A stretch of DNA of 24,912 bases from an uncultured Alphaproteobacteria bacterium (lineage in GTDB: Bacteria; Pseudomonadota; Alphaproteobacteria; Rs-D84), in NCBI GenBank assembly GCA_937901165.1, contig CALCGS010000043.1, positions 1-24,912 of the forward strand, read 5' to 3'. This document shows, one piece after another, positions 1 through 7,298 of this stretch. How positions within the stretch are numbered: the first letter of the stretch is position 1; each line of letters starts with the position of its first letter. A model generated the notes under the pieces. That model ran no database searches. It was given only the letters and a program-made list of their open reading frames with translations, and was not told the origin of the DNA. A program made the position numbers and the translations under genes.

Positions 1-750
1 TGTCGAAAGCTTGAACCTCTTCGCCGTGCACTCTCTACACTTGATGTTTGGATCTGCGGACTGCGTTCCTCTCAGGCTGTGACACGCTCTGGCGTTCAGG
101 TTGTAGAGTGGGATGCCAATAACAATCTCATCAAGGTCAATCCACTTGCACATTGGTCAGAAGAGCAGGTTTGGGAATATGTCAAAGCACACAAGGTGCC
201 TTACAACAAACTGCACGATCAGGGTTTCCCTTCAATTGGTTGTGAAACAATGTATAGAAATTCTTTAATAAATTCAAATTTTGTTTTTAAATATGAATTT
301 GACCCTGAGAAAGTAGTTTATTTGCATTGTATTAAATTTGATTTAGATGACACATATAATAAAACAAAAGATGAATTAAGTAAAATAAATGAAGACATTG
401 ATTATTGCCCAGATTTAAGAAAAGATTTAAGTGCAAAAGGGTATTTAGATCGAATGTTCTGGGAATATGTTTGCTCTGATCAACAAAATAAAAAGATTCA
501 AAGATGTTGTGCAAACTGTTTTAAAAAGGTGACTTATAATAAAAAAGAAGATGGACAATTATCTGATGTTGTTATTTTATCTAATTTAATTTTATTTTTA
601 AATCCTTCTCCTTCTTTAAAATCAAATGAAATATTTTTGATATGTTCAATCATTTGTTGCAATCTGAACATAGTTGCATCAATTGTTTTTGAATCATTAT
701 CTACTTTATTTTGTAAAGAAGTTCTGGCTACTTCATCGACTAATGTATAG
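1..750 (+). pseudogene. cysH: cysH fragment (PAPS/APS reductase) running into unrelated sequence
   Basis: The first 81 codons (1-243, frame 1, already open at the window edge) read as the C-terminal half of a phosphoadenylyl/adenylyl-sulfate reductase of the CysH family, which reduces activated sulfate to sulfite. Visible family features are R-K-x-E-P-L near the start, G-L-R-S-S-Q, NPLAHWSEEQVW and GFPSIGC. In the family this last motif is followed by a proline-cysteine-threonine-arginine stretch. Here homology stops exactly after the cysteine, and the frame continues through AT-rich sequence with no recognisable domain to a stop at 748-750. The cysH part is clearly richer in G+C and uses codons such as CTT, CGC and CTG unlike the rest of the window. 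The first 243 bases therefore look foreign. The long open frame after them is probably accidental. The CysH assignment is firm; the status as a real gene is doubtful. Confidence 0.7.
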
Positions 751-767
751 CCATGAAATTTTTTCAT
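534..767 (-). pseudogene. unrecognised short ORF/fragment joined to the cut end of tolB
   Basis: A 77-codon frame starts at an ATG at 765-767 and stops at 534-536. Its product is lysine- and asparagine-rich with a helical, possibly coiled-coil middle (LQQMIEHIKN) and a charged C-terminus. I recognise no family. Upstream it is open in frame into the tolB region, which is read in a different frame there. There is no proper ribosome site before the ATG. This suggests the 3' part of some other gene rather than a complete small gene. It overlaps the opposite-strand continuation of the cysH frame, so at most one of the two is real. The base composition (very A/T-rich, few C) matches the 250-530 block more than the tolB gene. 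Confidence 0.3.
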
Positions 768-1869
768 TTCTGCCATCTGGGTACATAATACCGACATAAA
801 AAGTATCATCAGCAATCTTGGTAAAAGCAATAAATTGTCCATCTGGCGACCACGCAGGTGTTGCATACCGCCCTGCCCCATAAGTAATACGTTCTTCATC
901 CCCTGTTTTTAAATCCAAGACATGAATTTGTTGTCTGCCAGTCTTATCAGAATTAAACGCCAATTTTTTACCATCAGGGGAATACGATGGACTGGTATTC
1001 AAAGAATTTCCAAATGTCAATTGACGCAAAGATTTTGCATTTAAATCATATTCAAAAATATGTGTATTTCCACCCTTTACCAAAGATAACGCCACCTTGG
1101 TACCATCTGGGGAAAAACGCGGTGCAAAACTCATTCCACCAAATTGTCCCAACTTTCTTTGTTCGCCAGTTTCCAAATCCAATGTCCACACCATAGGATC
1201 GTCATCACGATAAGATAAAAATACAATTGTTTGCATATTTGGTGAAAAATGTGGCGACATAACAAAAGTCTTTTTGTCAGATAAATATCGCATACCATAT
1301 CCATCCTGGTCCATAATTGCCATACGTTTAACCCTATCATCCACAGGGCCAGATTCAGCAATAAATACAATTTGTGTATCGAAATAACCAACTTCACCGG
1401 TCAATCTTTCAAATATCGCATCCGCCATAATATGTGCCAACCTGCGTAAAGATTTTTTTGATGCAGACAAACTTTGTGCCTCTATCTGTTCTTTACCATT
1501 AATATCCCAAACATAAAATTCCAATTTATACATACCATTTTTATCAATAGATAATTTTGCCTGAACCAATACCTGGGCCTTAATTGCGTTCCACAAATCA
1601 AAATTAGGCATAGCATTCATTTTAACCTGTTCTGGCAATGCATCCTTGGCAATAATTCGAAACAGACCACTAGATTTCAAATCATTTGCAACAACATCCC
1701 GCAACATATCGGCATCACGTGATTTTGCACCATTTTCATTTTCAAATTTTTGAATTGCAATCGACACAGGATTTACCCCCCCGGCAATAATATCAACCTT
1801 TAATTCCGCACGTGCAGAAAAACAAACACCGACACAAAGTATCATTGATAAAAATAAACGTTTTAACAT
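733..1869 (-). CDS. tolB: TolB, periplasmic beta-propeller of the Tol-Pal system, 3' truncated
   Basis: TolB is the periplasmic partner of Pal and TolA and helps keep the outer membrane attached and constricting at division. The start chosen is the ATG at 1867-1869, preceded by GGAAAGGA; the reading frame is open 16 codons further but without a ribosome site. A signal peptide (MLKRLFLSMILCVGVCFSARA) is followed by the TolB N-terminal domain and then propeller repeats, with FSPDGTKVA, YSPDGKKLAF and WSPDGQFIAF visible. Homology holds to PDGRNEKI at about 760. There the frame turns into an unrelated WLYISR and a stop. TolB proteins normally run about 50 residues further, completing the sixth blade. 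The end is therefore lost at the breakpoint near 755-767. No other tol gene is in the window; in proteobacteria the tol-pal partners usually lie next to tolB. Confidence 0.88.
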   Translation of the reverse strand: MLKRLFLSMILCVGVCFSARAELKVDIIAGGVNPVSIAIQKFENENGAKSRDADMLRDVVANDLKSSGLFRIIAKDALPEQVKMNAMPNFDLWNAIKAQVLVQAKLSIDKNGMYKLEFYVWDINGKEQIEAQSLSASKKSLRRLAHIMADAIFERLTGEVGYFDTQIVFIAESGPVDDRVKRMAIMDQDGYGMRYLSDKKTFVMSPHFSPNMQTIVFLSYRDDDPMVWTLDLETGEQRKLGQFGGMSFAPRFSPDGTKVALSLVKGGNTHIFEYDLNAKSLRQLTFGNSLNTSPSYSPDGKKLAFNSDKTGRQQIHVLDLKTGDEERITYGAGRYATPAWSPDGQFIAFTKIADDTFYVGIMYPDGRNEKISWLYISR

Positions 1870-1898
1870 ATTAAAAATCCTTTCCAAAATCCAAAAAC

Positions 1899-1927
1899 AT
1901 TTTAAACAAAGAAACACAAAAAATCAA
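1899..1927 (-). promoter_or_regulatory. promoter of tolB
   Basis: On the minus strand TTGATT (1922-1927) is separated by 17 bases from TAAAAT (1899-1904), about 30 bases before the tolB ATG. It lies between the tolB start and the terminator of the upstream gene, which is where a tolB promoter should be. Confidence 0.5.
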
Positions 1928-1956
1928 CATTCGTTTTATAAAAAAAACAAGAACAA

Positions 1957-1981
1957 AAAACCGCCACAATGGCGGTTTTAT
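1957..1981 (-). terminator. intrinsic terminator of the 985-residue protein gene
   Basis: Inverted repeat ACCGCCA / TGGCGGT with a three-base loop, flanked by A-runs on one side and T-runs on the other. It starts a few bases past the stop codon at 1983-1985. In the minus direction the stem is followed by a run of six T. Confidence 0.85.
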
Positions 1982-1982
1982 T

Positions 1983-4940
1983 TTAATACAAATTCACTTT
2001 ATCAACAACCGTTTTTGGGTCTTCCCATTCTTTACAATAATTCTTTTTTGTTTTTGCACAATTTTGAATCACCCGCGTTCTAGTACATTCACCAGTTGAC
2101 TTGTTAAACATAGTTGTAATATTTTCCTTATAATTCCAATTATCAACATTTGCCTGACCAACTGGTCCACCGCTTGCAGCAACAACACCTGCACCCACCA
2201 AAGATGCTGCCGCAACACTCCCAGCCACTATTTCTGTAGTAGTCATAACTGCCGTTATTCCTGCTGCAGCTGCTGCACTAGCAGCACCAAAAGTAAATAT
2301 AGATGCAACCACACCAACTGCCGCGATTAAACCAACAGCAATCCATTTACCTACTTGCGACTTTTTAGGCGCCTTAGATTCTGGCAATGACGATGAATCA
2401 GCCCATTCTGCACAAGCATTTTCCGCTACTTCTTCCTTTGTCTTTTGGTCAACACGAGCTGCCGCTTTTACCTGGTCTTGCATCATACGCGATATTTCTT
2501 CATCATATTTTTTATTATAATTTTCACGTGCCTTTTGCAATACAGATAGTGCAACCATTTTTCTTACTTGGTTGGTTAATTCTGGAAACCTCGGGTTATC
2601 CTTATTACCAAAATCTATACTCTTAGTATTACTTTTTCTCATACCTTGAACTTGGCGTCCTGTCATACAATACTGCACAATTGGATCAGCCTTTATCGTG
2701 CTCATCGCTGCTTCAATTGCATTTGATAACGGAGCAATTTCTTGTTCAAACACCTGATCATGAATAACCTTCTCGTCATCATCAGTCATAGACCCAATAT
2801 TTTTCAAATAATCTTGTTCACTTATAAAACTATCCGTATTAGTATCATATATCCCCCCCCAATAAATAATTCCTGACAATTTACCAGCCCAACCTTGTTC
2901 TTGTGCCTTTGCAACACGTTCTTTACATGCGGAATCATTATCACTACATTTTTCTATTTTTGGAATTAAAACATCAGTTGGTACACCATCTAATGAATCA
3001 TAACAATTATCAGTCCATGTTATTTTACCCGTTTCCGTATCAATCTTTGAATATTTACAAACTTGGTACTTAAATGAACGTGCACCAGAATTTTCATCCA
3101 AAACCAATGCATCACAATTTTCCGTATCGCCACACACCCTTACCATTGATTCATTTAATGCATTTTGACATTGTGTCAGGAAATTATTATCAATATTCAA
3201 CATCAAACCTTGAACCATTGTCGCAATTTCATCATAAACGTCATTCGCTTCTTTTACACCATCTTTGGTACAACCAACCATTTTTTCATACGGACAAATA
3301 CGCATAATTGAATCTGTATCCAAACCAATACACCCAGAATAATCTTTACCGCATCTATCTTCGGATTGTAAGCATTCTTTTACTTCCGTTGTACAAGAAT
3401 CAACACGCATTGATGCAAGTCGTGCCACAACATAATCCCACAACTGCGATTTATTATAATCTTTCATACTGGCCCCTGTTGCCTGCAAACAAGGTTCCAG
3501 TTGCACTTTACACAAATTCAACAAAGTTTCTGGACGTGTTAAACACATATCGTATGAACCATCTGGGTCATTTGGGTCCATTGTATCCTTACACGCCTTT
3601 TGGAAACAATTTGATATATCAGCGATACAATTCATACGCAAATTAGATTCCGCGGACAATTCTGCACTTTTAATTGTTGGCGCAATATCACGCAAAAAAG
3701 TATCCCAAACCTGATCTTTCACTTTTACACATTTTTTCGTCACACTTTCACAAATCGGCTTTTTCGCCAACAAAGTATCGTATGTTGCCAAAGATATTTT
3801 TATATTACTACTTGTTCCCTTGATAGTATATTCTTGAACCTTGCTAGAATTCCTTGCCTTTTCAGCCGCCGCAATTCCAACACAACCTGTAAAGTCAGTT
3901 TTACATTCCGCCGTTGTTTGCATACATTTTTTGAATTCAATTTCACATTGTCCCAAATCATATTCATTTGCATTTTTATACTGTTCCAATGCGGCTTCAC
4001 GCAAAGCCTGTTGTGCAGTAGCCAATTTTTGTGCACTTGAATTTTTCTGGGCTTTTAAACTATTTTCGTATGCCGTACAATCAGATTTTATTTGTTGTGC
4101 ATACATCATTTTTAACATAGATAAATCTTTGGAACATTCTGGAATTGATTGCACACACATATCCGACACCGCCAAACGCAACGCATCCCCTGTTTTATTT
4201 GCAATATCATCTTCCTCTTCTTGAAAAATATCAAAATCAAACATATCATTATCAATCAAACCAGATTGCAAAGAAAGTGATTTTCTTTTATTTTCTGTGG
4301 CATCAGGTTTATTCATACTGCTTGTAATCGAATTTACTTTGGCCATAACATCATTGACATCATCACCCATTTCAATTTGTTCAACCCCAGACGTTGCCAT
4401 TTCATAACTTTGCTGGTCTAATTTTTCAATTTCAGCCAACACCAAATCTAATTCAGCATTTCTATCACTGCACAAACAACGTCCACCATTTGCATTATCT
4501 AACATACAAAAAGAATCCATACACCCGTAATATTTCGTACGACATTCTTCACTTACCACCGTATTAGTCGTCGCCGCAGACACCTTGGTTCCAGAATTTA
4601 CAACATTTTGTTTTGTTCCGGCACGTGCAGACACAACCTTGGCCCCAGAATTTGTACCAGCAGATTTACTAGATTTGGACGCCGTCGTCCCACCAGTACG
4701 AACCGCCGAACGCGCACTGACCGTACCAGATGTTCCAGAATTTTCCCCAGGCTTTGCAACAACACCACGTCCACCACGTACCACTGTACCCGTTGCATTT
4801 CCAGAAACATTCGCAGATTTTTTGACAGTCGTTTCCGTCGCGGTTCCCCCACCGCGTCCCGTACGGGGTGTTGCAGCAATGGCACCACCAGCAACAAGCA
4901 AACAACAAAAAATAGAAACACAGAATAGTCTTTTTCTCAT
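1983..4940 (-). CDS. large exported cysteine-module protein, lineage-specific, unknown function
   Basis: A 985-residue protein from the ATG at 4938-4940, preceded by GGAGTGGAAAG; the frame is open 24 codons further without a ribosome site. Order of parts: a signal peptide (residues 1-23, cleavage after AIAA); a low-complexity Gly/Ser/Thr/Ala/Val stretch to about 130; a long, mostly helical charged body; a hydrophobic Ala/Gly/Val-rich segment at about 866-925 that could form two membrane passes or an amphipathic assembly; and a short C-terminal domain with three cysteines. The mature part has about 38 cysteines. They occur in repeated spacings: C-x6-C-x4-C at 133-145 and 438-450, and C-x6-C-x6-C-x6-C at 332-353 and 516-537. 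So many paired cysteines after a signal peptide imply a disulfide-bonded protein of the periplasm or surface. I recognise no named family and give no function. It has its own promoter and terminator. Confidence 0.85.
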   Translation of the reverse strand: MRKRLFCVSIFCCLLVAGGAIAATPRTGRGGGTATETTVKKSANVSGNATGTVVRGGRGVVAKPGENSGTSGTVSARSAVRTGGTTASKSSKSAGTNSGAKVVSARAGTKQNVVNSGTKVSAATTNTVVSEECRTKYYGCMDSFCMLDNANGGRCLCSDRNAELDLVLAEIEKLDQQSYEMATSGVEQIEMGDDVNDVMAKVNSITSSMNKPDATENKRKSLSLQSGLIDNDMFDFDIFQEEEDDIANKTGDALRLAVSDMCVQSIPECSKDLSMLKMMYAQQIKSDCTAYENSLKAQKNSSAQKLATAQQALREAALEQYKNANEYDLGQCEIEFKKCMQTTAECKTDFTGCVGIAAAEKARNSSKVQEYTIKGTSSNIKISLATYDTLLAKKPICESVTKKCVKVKDQVWDTFLRDIAPTIKSAELSAESNLRMNCIADISNCFQKACKDTMDPNDPDGSYDMCLTRPETLLNLCKVQLEPCLQATGASMKDYNKSQLWDYVVARLASMRVDSCTTEVKECLQSEDRCGKDYSGCIGLDTDSIMRICPYEKMVGCTKDGVKEANDVYDEIATMVQGLMLNIDNNFLTQCQNALNESMVRVCGDTENCDALVLDENSGARSFKYQVCKYSKIDTETGKITWTDNCYDSLDGVPTDVLIPKIEKCSDNDSACKERVAKAQEQGWAGKLSGIIYWGGIYDTNTDSFISEQDYLKNIGSMTDDDEKVIHDQVFEQEIAPLSNAIEAAMSTIKADPIVQYCMTGRQVQGMRKSNTKSIDFGNKDNPRFPELTNQVRKMVALSVLQKARENYNKKYDEEISRMMQDQVKAAARVDQKTKEEVAENACAEWADSSSLPESKAPKKSQVGKWIAVGLIAAVGVVASIFTFGAASAAAAAGITAVMTTTEIVAGSVAAASLVGAGVVAASGGPVGQANVDNWNYKENITTMFNKSTGECTRTRVIQNCAKTKKNYCKEWEDPKTVVDKVNLY

Positions 4941-4965
4941 CTTTCCACTCCAATATGTTAAAATA

Positions 4966-4974
4966 ATTATACCA
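4966..4974 (-). promoter_or_regulatory. extended -10 promoter of the 985-residue protein gene
   Basis: On the minus strand TGG directly precedes a perfect TATAAT (4966-4971), an extended -10 element, 25 bases before the ATG. No convincing -35 stands 16-18 bases upstream. Confidence 0.5.
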
Positions 4975-5046
4975 CAACCACACATAATTAAAAAGCAATT
5001 TTTCAGCAACACCTATTACAACACAAATGCCATCACACAACTGTTT

Positions 5047-5083
5047 ACATTTGTATTGACATTTGTAAATACAATGATATAGT
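5047..5083 (+). promoter_or_regulatory. promoter with overlapping repeat operator before the RHH gene
   Basis: A perfect -35 TTGACA (5056-5061) and a -10 TATAGT (5078-5083) are 16 bases apart. ACATTTGTA occurs twice, at 5047-5055 and 5059-5067, a period of 12 bases. Each copy is itself near-palindromic (ACA-TT-TGT). The inverted pair TTGTATT / AATACAA also spans the -35. Short tandem repeats of this size are typical binding sites for ribbon-helix-helix dimers, so self-repression by the next gene is a reasonable inference. Confidence 0.6.
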
Positions 5084-5129
5084 CATCAGTAAAGACACTT
5101 GTGTTATAAGGGTTTCAAAGGATTTAACC

Positions 5130-5357
5130 ATGCCAAACGTAATGCAACAACTGTTCATAATGAACATAGAAACATTGTTAAAAGAATATGCTGCATATCG
5201 TGCTTTCAACAAATCCGATTGCATAATCAATATGCGTATTCCACATCAAATTGTTGAAAAATTAAAAGAACTTGCCAATCAACAAGGTGTGCCATACCAA
5301 TCATTAATATCATCCGTATTATATTCTTTGGCAAATATCGAAGAAGATAAAAAATAA
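5130..5357 (+). CDS. small ribbon-helix-helix DNA-binding protein, CopG/BrnA-antitoxin-like
   Basis: A 75-residue protein whose residues about 33-68 fit a ribbon-helix-helix fold. There is a short strand with MRIP, a helix (IVEKLKELANQQG), a turn with VPYQ, and a second helix (SLISSVLYSLAN). This layout, especially the G-(I/V)-PYQ-x-LI turn, is that of CopG-type antitoxins and related repressors. The ATG at 5130 has AAAGGA eight bases upstream; an in-frame ATG at 5160 is possible but has no better site. The leader is about 40 nucleotides. The gene stands alone: no small toxin frame lies on either side, so it is either an orphan antitoxin or a plain transcription regulator. A repeat operator overlaps its promoter. 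The divergent neighbour is the cysteine-module protein, 189 bases away, and could also be its target. Confidence 0.75.
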   Translation: MPNVMQQLFIMNIETLLKEYAAYRAFNKSDCIINMRIPHQIVEKLKELANQQGVPYQSLISSVLYSLANIEEDKK

Positions 5358-5382
5358 ACACCCCAACAAAAAAATAAAGATT

Positions 5383-5416
5383 AAAAAAAGCGGTGTTTCC
5401 ACACCACTTTTTTATT
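5383..5416. terminator. shared terminator between convergent RHH and VirB2-like genes
   Basis: A hairpin with arms GCGGTGT and ACACCAC, flanked by A-run and T-run, lies between two convergent stop codons (5357 and 5426). The single mismatch on the plus strand becomes a G-U pair on the minus strand, so it should work better for the minus-strand gene. Confidence 0.75.
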
Positions 5417-5425
5417 TTTATAATC

Positions 5426-5791
5426 TTACCAACTTCGAATCACTTCTTTGCAACCCAAAACACCATTCGGATCCGCTGCAGATAAAATTCCACTTAATAT
5501 AATTCCAATTATAAACAATATAGTAAAACCAACCAACAAACCAATGCCTTGCTTTTTAAGGTCATCCATCTTGGCTTCACCTTTTGTAATAAAACCCCAC
5601 GCCCAACCAGCAATATAAAACGCAGCACCAACAAACGCCAAAGTTCGCAATATTTCAAACACCTTGTGCATTCTTTCAATCAAATTGCATAAATCTTTAT
5701 ACTTATCACCATCAGCCGCAAATGCAGGACATGCAAGCATAACACCAATTAATCCACATTGTAATTTTGTTATCACATTTTTTACTTTCAT
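5426..5791 (-). CDS. VirB2/TrbC-like small pilin, isolated
   Basis: A 121-residue protein with a signal peptide ending in PAFA-AD, a short segment with one cysteine, and two hydrophobic helices (about 47-68 and 81-103) joined by a charged loop (KGEAKMDDLKKQG). It ends with a short hydrophilic tail holding a second cysteine. Signal peptide plus two membrane helices around a small polar loop is the layout of VirB2/TrbC pilins, the major pilus subunits of type IV secretion systems. The call rests on layout and on the look of the helices, not on a unique motif. The ATG at 5791 has AGGAG well placed. It has its own promoter and terminator and no other secretion-system gene beside it, so it may instead be a small membrane protein of other use. 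Confidence 0.6.
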   Translation of the reverse strand: MKVKNVITKLQCGLIGVMLACPAFAADGDKYKDLCNLIERMHKVFEILRTLAFVGAAFYIAGWAWGFITKGEAKMDDLKKQGIGLLVGFTILFIIGIILSGILSAADPNGVLGCKEVIRSW

Positions 5792-5814
5792 AATAAAACT
5801 CCTTTTATGAGTTT

Positions 5815-5843
5815 ATTTTACCACATTACAACATATTTTACAA
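5815..5843 (-). promoter_or_regulatory. promoter of the VirB2-like gene
   Basis: On the minus strand TTGTAA (5838-5843) and TAAAAT (5815-5820) are 17 bases apart, 23 bases before the ATG. Confidence 0.55.
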
Positions 5844-5847
5844 ATAA

Positions 5848-5874
5848 AAAAACACCCAATTTTGGGTGTTTGTT
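5848..5874 (-). terminator. terminator of the small lipoprotein gene
   Basis: Long perfect inverted repeat AAACACCCAA / TTGGGTGTTT with a short loop and T-run, directly after the lipoprotein stop codon. Confidence 0.85.
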
Positions 5875-5875
5875 T

Positions 5876-6223
5876 TTACATTCCAACCAATATATACTGT
5901 TTTGTTTTTTTAGAACAAGCACCAAAATCATAAACAGTTTCGCTTGTTTTTACAGGATTCAAAACCTTACGTTCTGAATGTGTCACAACATCTGCGTTAT
6001 CACGAGAAAATAAATCGGCACAACGCGTATTGCGATATACAATTTTTTTATCTAAATCTTTGGAACGAACATCATCAGAAAAACGACGACCAGATTCATC
6101 CAAATAATAAACACAGTCTTCACCATCCTGGGTATAACGAACATCGGCATGATAATAATCATAATATGTTGCACAACCAGCCAAAGCGATTAAAGAAATA
6201 ATTGAAACAACAGCTTTTTTCAT
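5876..6223 (-). CDS. small outer-membrane-type lipoprotein, unknown function
   Basis: A 115-residue protein. The chosen ATG (6221-6223) is preceded by AGGACAAG; the frame is open 12 codons further without such a site. A short basic start and a hydrophobic helix end in the lipobox ALAGC, so the mature protein begins with a lipid-modified cysteine. After it come a tyrosine-rich patch (YYDYYHADVRY) and a polar body with three more cysteines. There is no aspartate directly after the lipid cysteine, so there is no inner-membrane retention signal of the enterobacterial type. I recognise no family. It is expressed alone, divergent from the aldolase gene. Confidence 0.75.
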   Translation of the reverse strand: MKKAVVSIISLIALAGCATYYDYYHADVRYTQDGEDCVYYLDESGRRFSDDVRSKDLDKKIVYRNTRCADLFSRDNADVVTHSERKVLNPVKTSETVYDFGACSKKTKQYILVGM

Positions 6224-6271
6224 TACTTGTCCTTTTTTGTTTTTACTCCATGCCCCCAAAATCCCAATGAC

Positions 6272-6299
6272 ATTGTCGCATATTTTTCTGTCCAGTCAA
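6272..6299 (-). promoter_or_regulatory. promoter of the lipoprotein gene
   Basis: Minus-strand TTGACT (6294-6299), 16 bases, GACAAT (6272-6277). The -35 lies just upstream of the opposite-strand aldolase -10, so both promoters share the same 40 bases. Confidence 0.4.
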
Positions 6300-6308
6300 G
6301 CCAAAATA

Positions 6309-6317
6309 TGCTATAAT
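6309..6317 (+). promoter_or_regulatory. extended -10 promoter of fba
   Basis: TGC followed by a perfect TATAAT (6312-6317). The -35 is poor, which fits an extended -10 promoter. The predicted transcript starts about 15 bases before the ATG, just upstream of the AGAGAGG ribosome site. Confidence 0.55.
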
Positions 6318-6338
6318 GATATATCAGAGAGGATTTAT

Positions 6339-7298
6339 ATGCATTATTCCAAACTGGGACTAAAAAACACCCAAGAAATTTTTCACAAGGCAATTCAAAA
6401 CGGTTTTGCCGTTCCTGCATTTAATATTTACAATCTTGAAACAATGATTGCTGTACTAAATGCCGCAAAAACAAATAAAAGCCCAGTAATTCTTGGAATT
6501 TCTGAATCCGCATTAAATTATATGGGGGCCAACAACCTGATTGGGCTAATTTCTGCACAAAAATTTTCATCTGATGATTATGTTTGTCTGCACCTGGACC
6601 ATGGCAAATCTTTTGATTTATGCAAATATGTCATAGAACTCGGATTTTCAAGCGTTATGATTGACGCTAGTGCGTTACCATTACACGAAAATATATCTAT
6701 ATCTTCATATGTTGCGGAATACGCACACAAATTTGATGTATCAACAGAATCTGAAATTGGCATTTTATCTGGAATCGAAGACGAAAACACTTTTTCAGAT
6801 AAATCACAATACACAAACCCACAAGATGCAAAAACATTTGTAAAAAACACAAACACCGATTCTCTTGCTGTTGCCATCGGAACCAGTCATGGTGCGTACA
6901 AAAGAAAAAACAAAGATGAAAATTTACGATTCGACATTCTTGAAAAAATAGAACAAAAAATTCCAAACACACCAATCGTATTACATGGGGCATCTACCAT
7001 TCCTGAAAAATTCGTAAATACAATAAATAAATTCGGTGGAAAAATAAATAACGCTATTGGTATCGATGCATTACAATTAAAATTCGCTGCAACAAAAACC
7101 AATATATGCAAAATAAATATTGATAGCGATTTAAGATTGGCAATGACTGCATCAATCCGACAAGATTTATACGAACATCCCGAAAATTTTAATCCACGAC
7201 AATATTTATCAAACACAATTGATAATATGTCAAACTATTGTGCATTTTTAATGCGTGAAATAATGTTTAGTGCCAACCAAATAAAGACAACTAAATGA
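6339..7298 (+). CDS. fba: class II fructose-bisphosphate aldolase
   Basis: This metal-dependent aldolase splits or forms fructose 1,6-bisphosphate in glycolysis and gluconeogenesis. The 319-residue protein shows the class II signature residues: HLDHG at 85-89 (catalytic Asp87 and a zinc-binding His88), SVMIDAS at 105-111, ESEIG at 137-141, GTSHGAY at 181-187 (second zinc His), VLHGAS at 214-219 (third zinc His) and the phosphate-binding KINIDSDLR near 258. The start is the ATG at 6339, with AGAGAGG before it; the frame is open 34 codons further but that part overlaps the promoter. Close relatives include tagatose-bisphosphate aldolases, so substrate preference is not certain. The stop overlaps the next start as ATGA (7295-7298), which implies translational coupling. 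Confidence 0.92.
   Translation: MHYSKLGLKNTQEIFHKAIQNGFAVPAFNIYNLETMIAVLNAAKTNKSPVILGISESALNYMGANNLIGLISAQKFSSDDYVCLHLDHGKSFDLCKYVIELGFSSVMIDASALPLHENISISSYVAEYAHKFDVSTESEIGILSGIEDENTFSDKSQYTNPQDAKTFVKNTNTDSLAVAIGTSHGAYKRKNKDENLRFDILEKIEQKIPNTPIVLHGASTIPEKFVNTINKFGGKINNAIGIDALQLKFAATKTNICKINIDSDLRLAMTASIRQDLYEHPENFNPRQYLSNTIDNMSNYCAFLMREIMFSANQIKTTK

Noticed and set aside
4585..5082. Long plus-strand frames opposite the start of the cysteine-module gene
   Set aside because: They are shadows of the low-complexity Gly/Thr/Ala region; no ribosome site, no sensible domain.
5130..5791. Toxin-antitoxin pair made of the RHH gene and its neighbour
   Set aside because: The neighbour is convergent, has a signal peptide and two membrane helices, and separate promoter; it does not look like a toxin partner.
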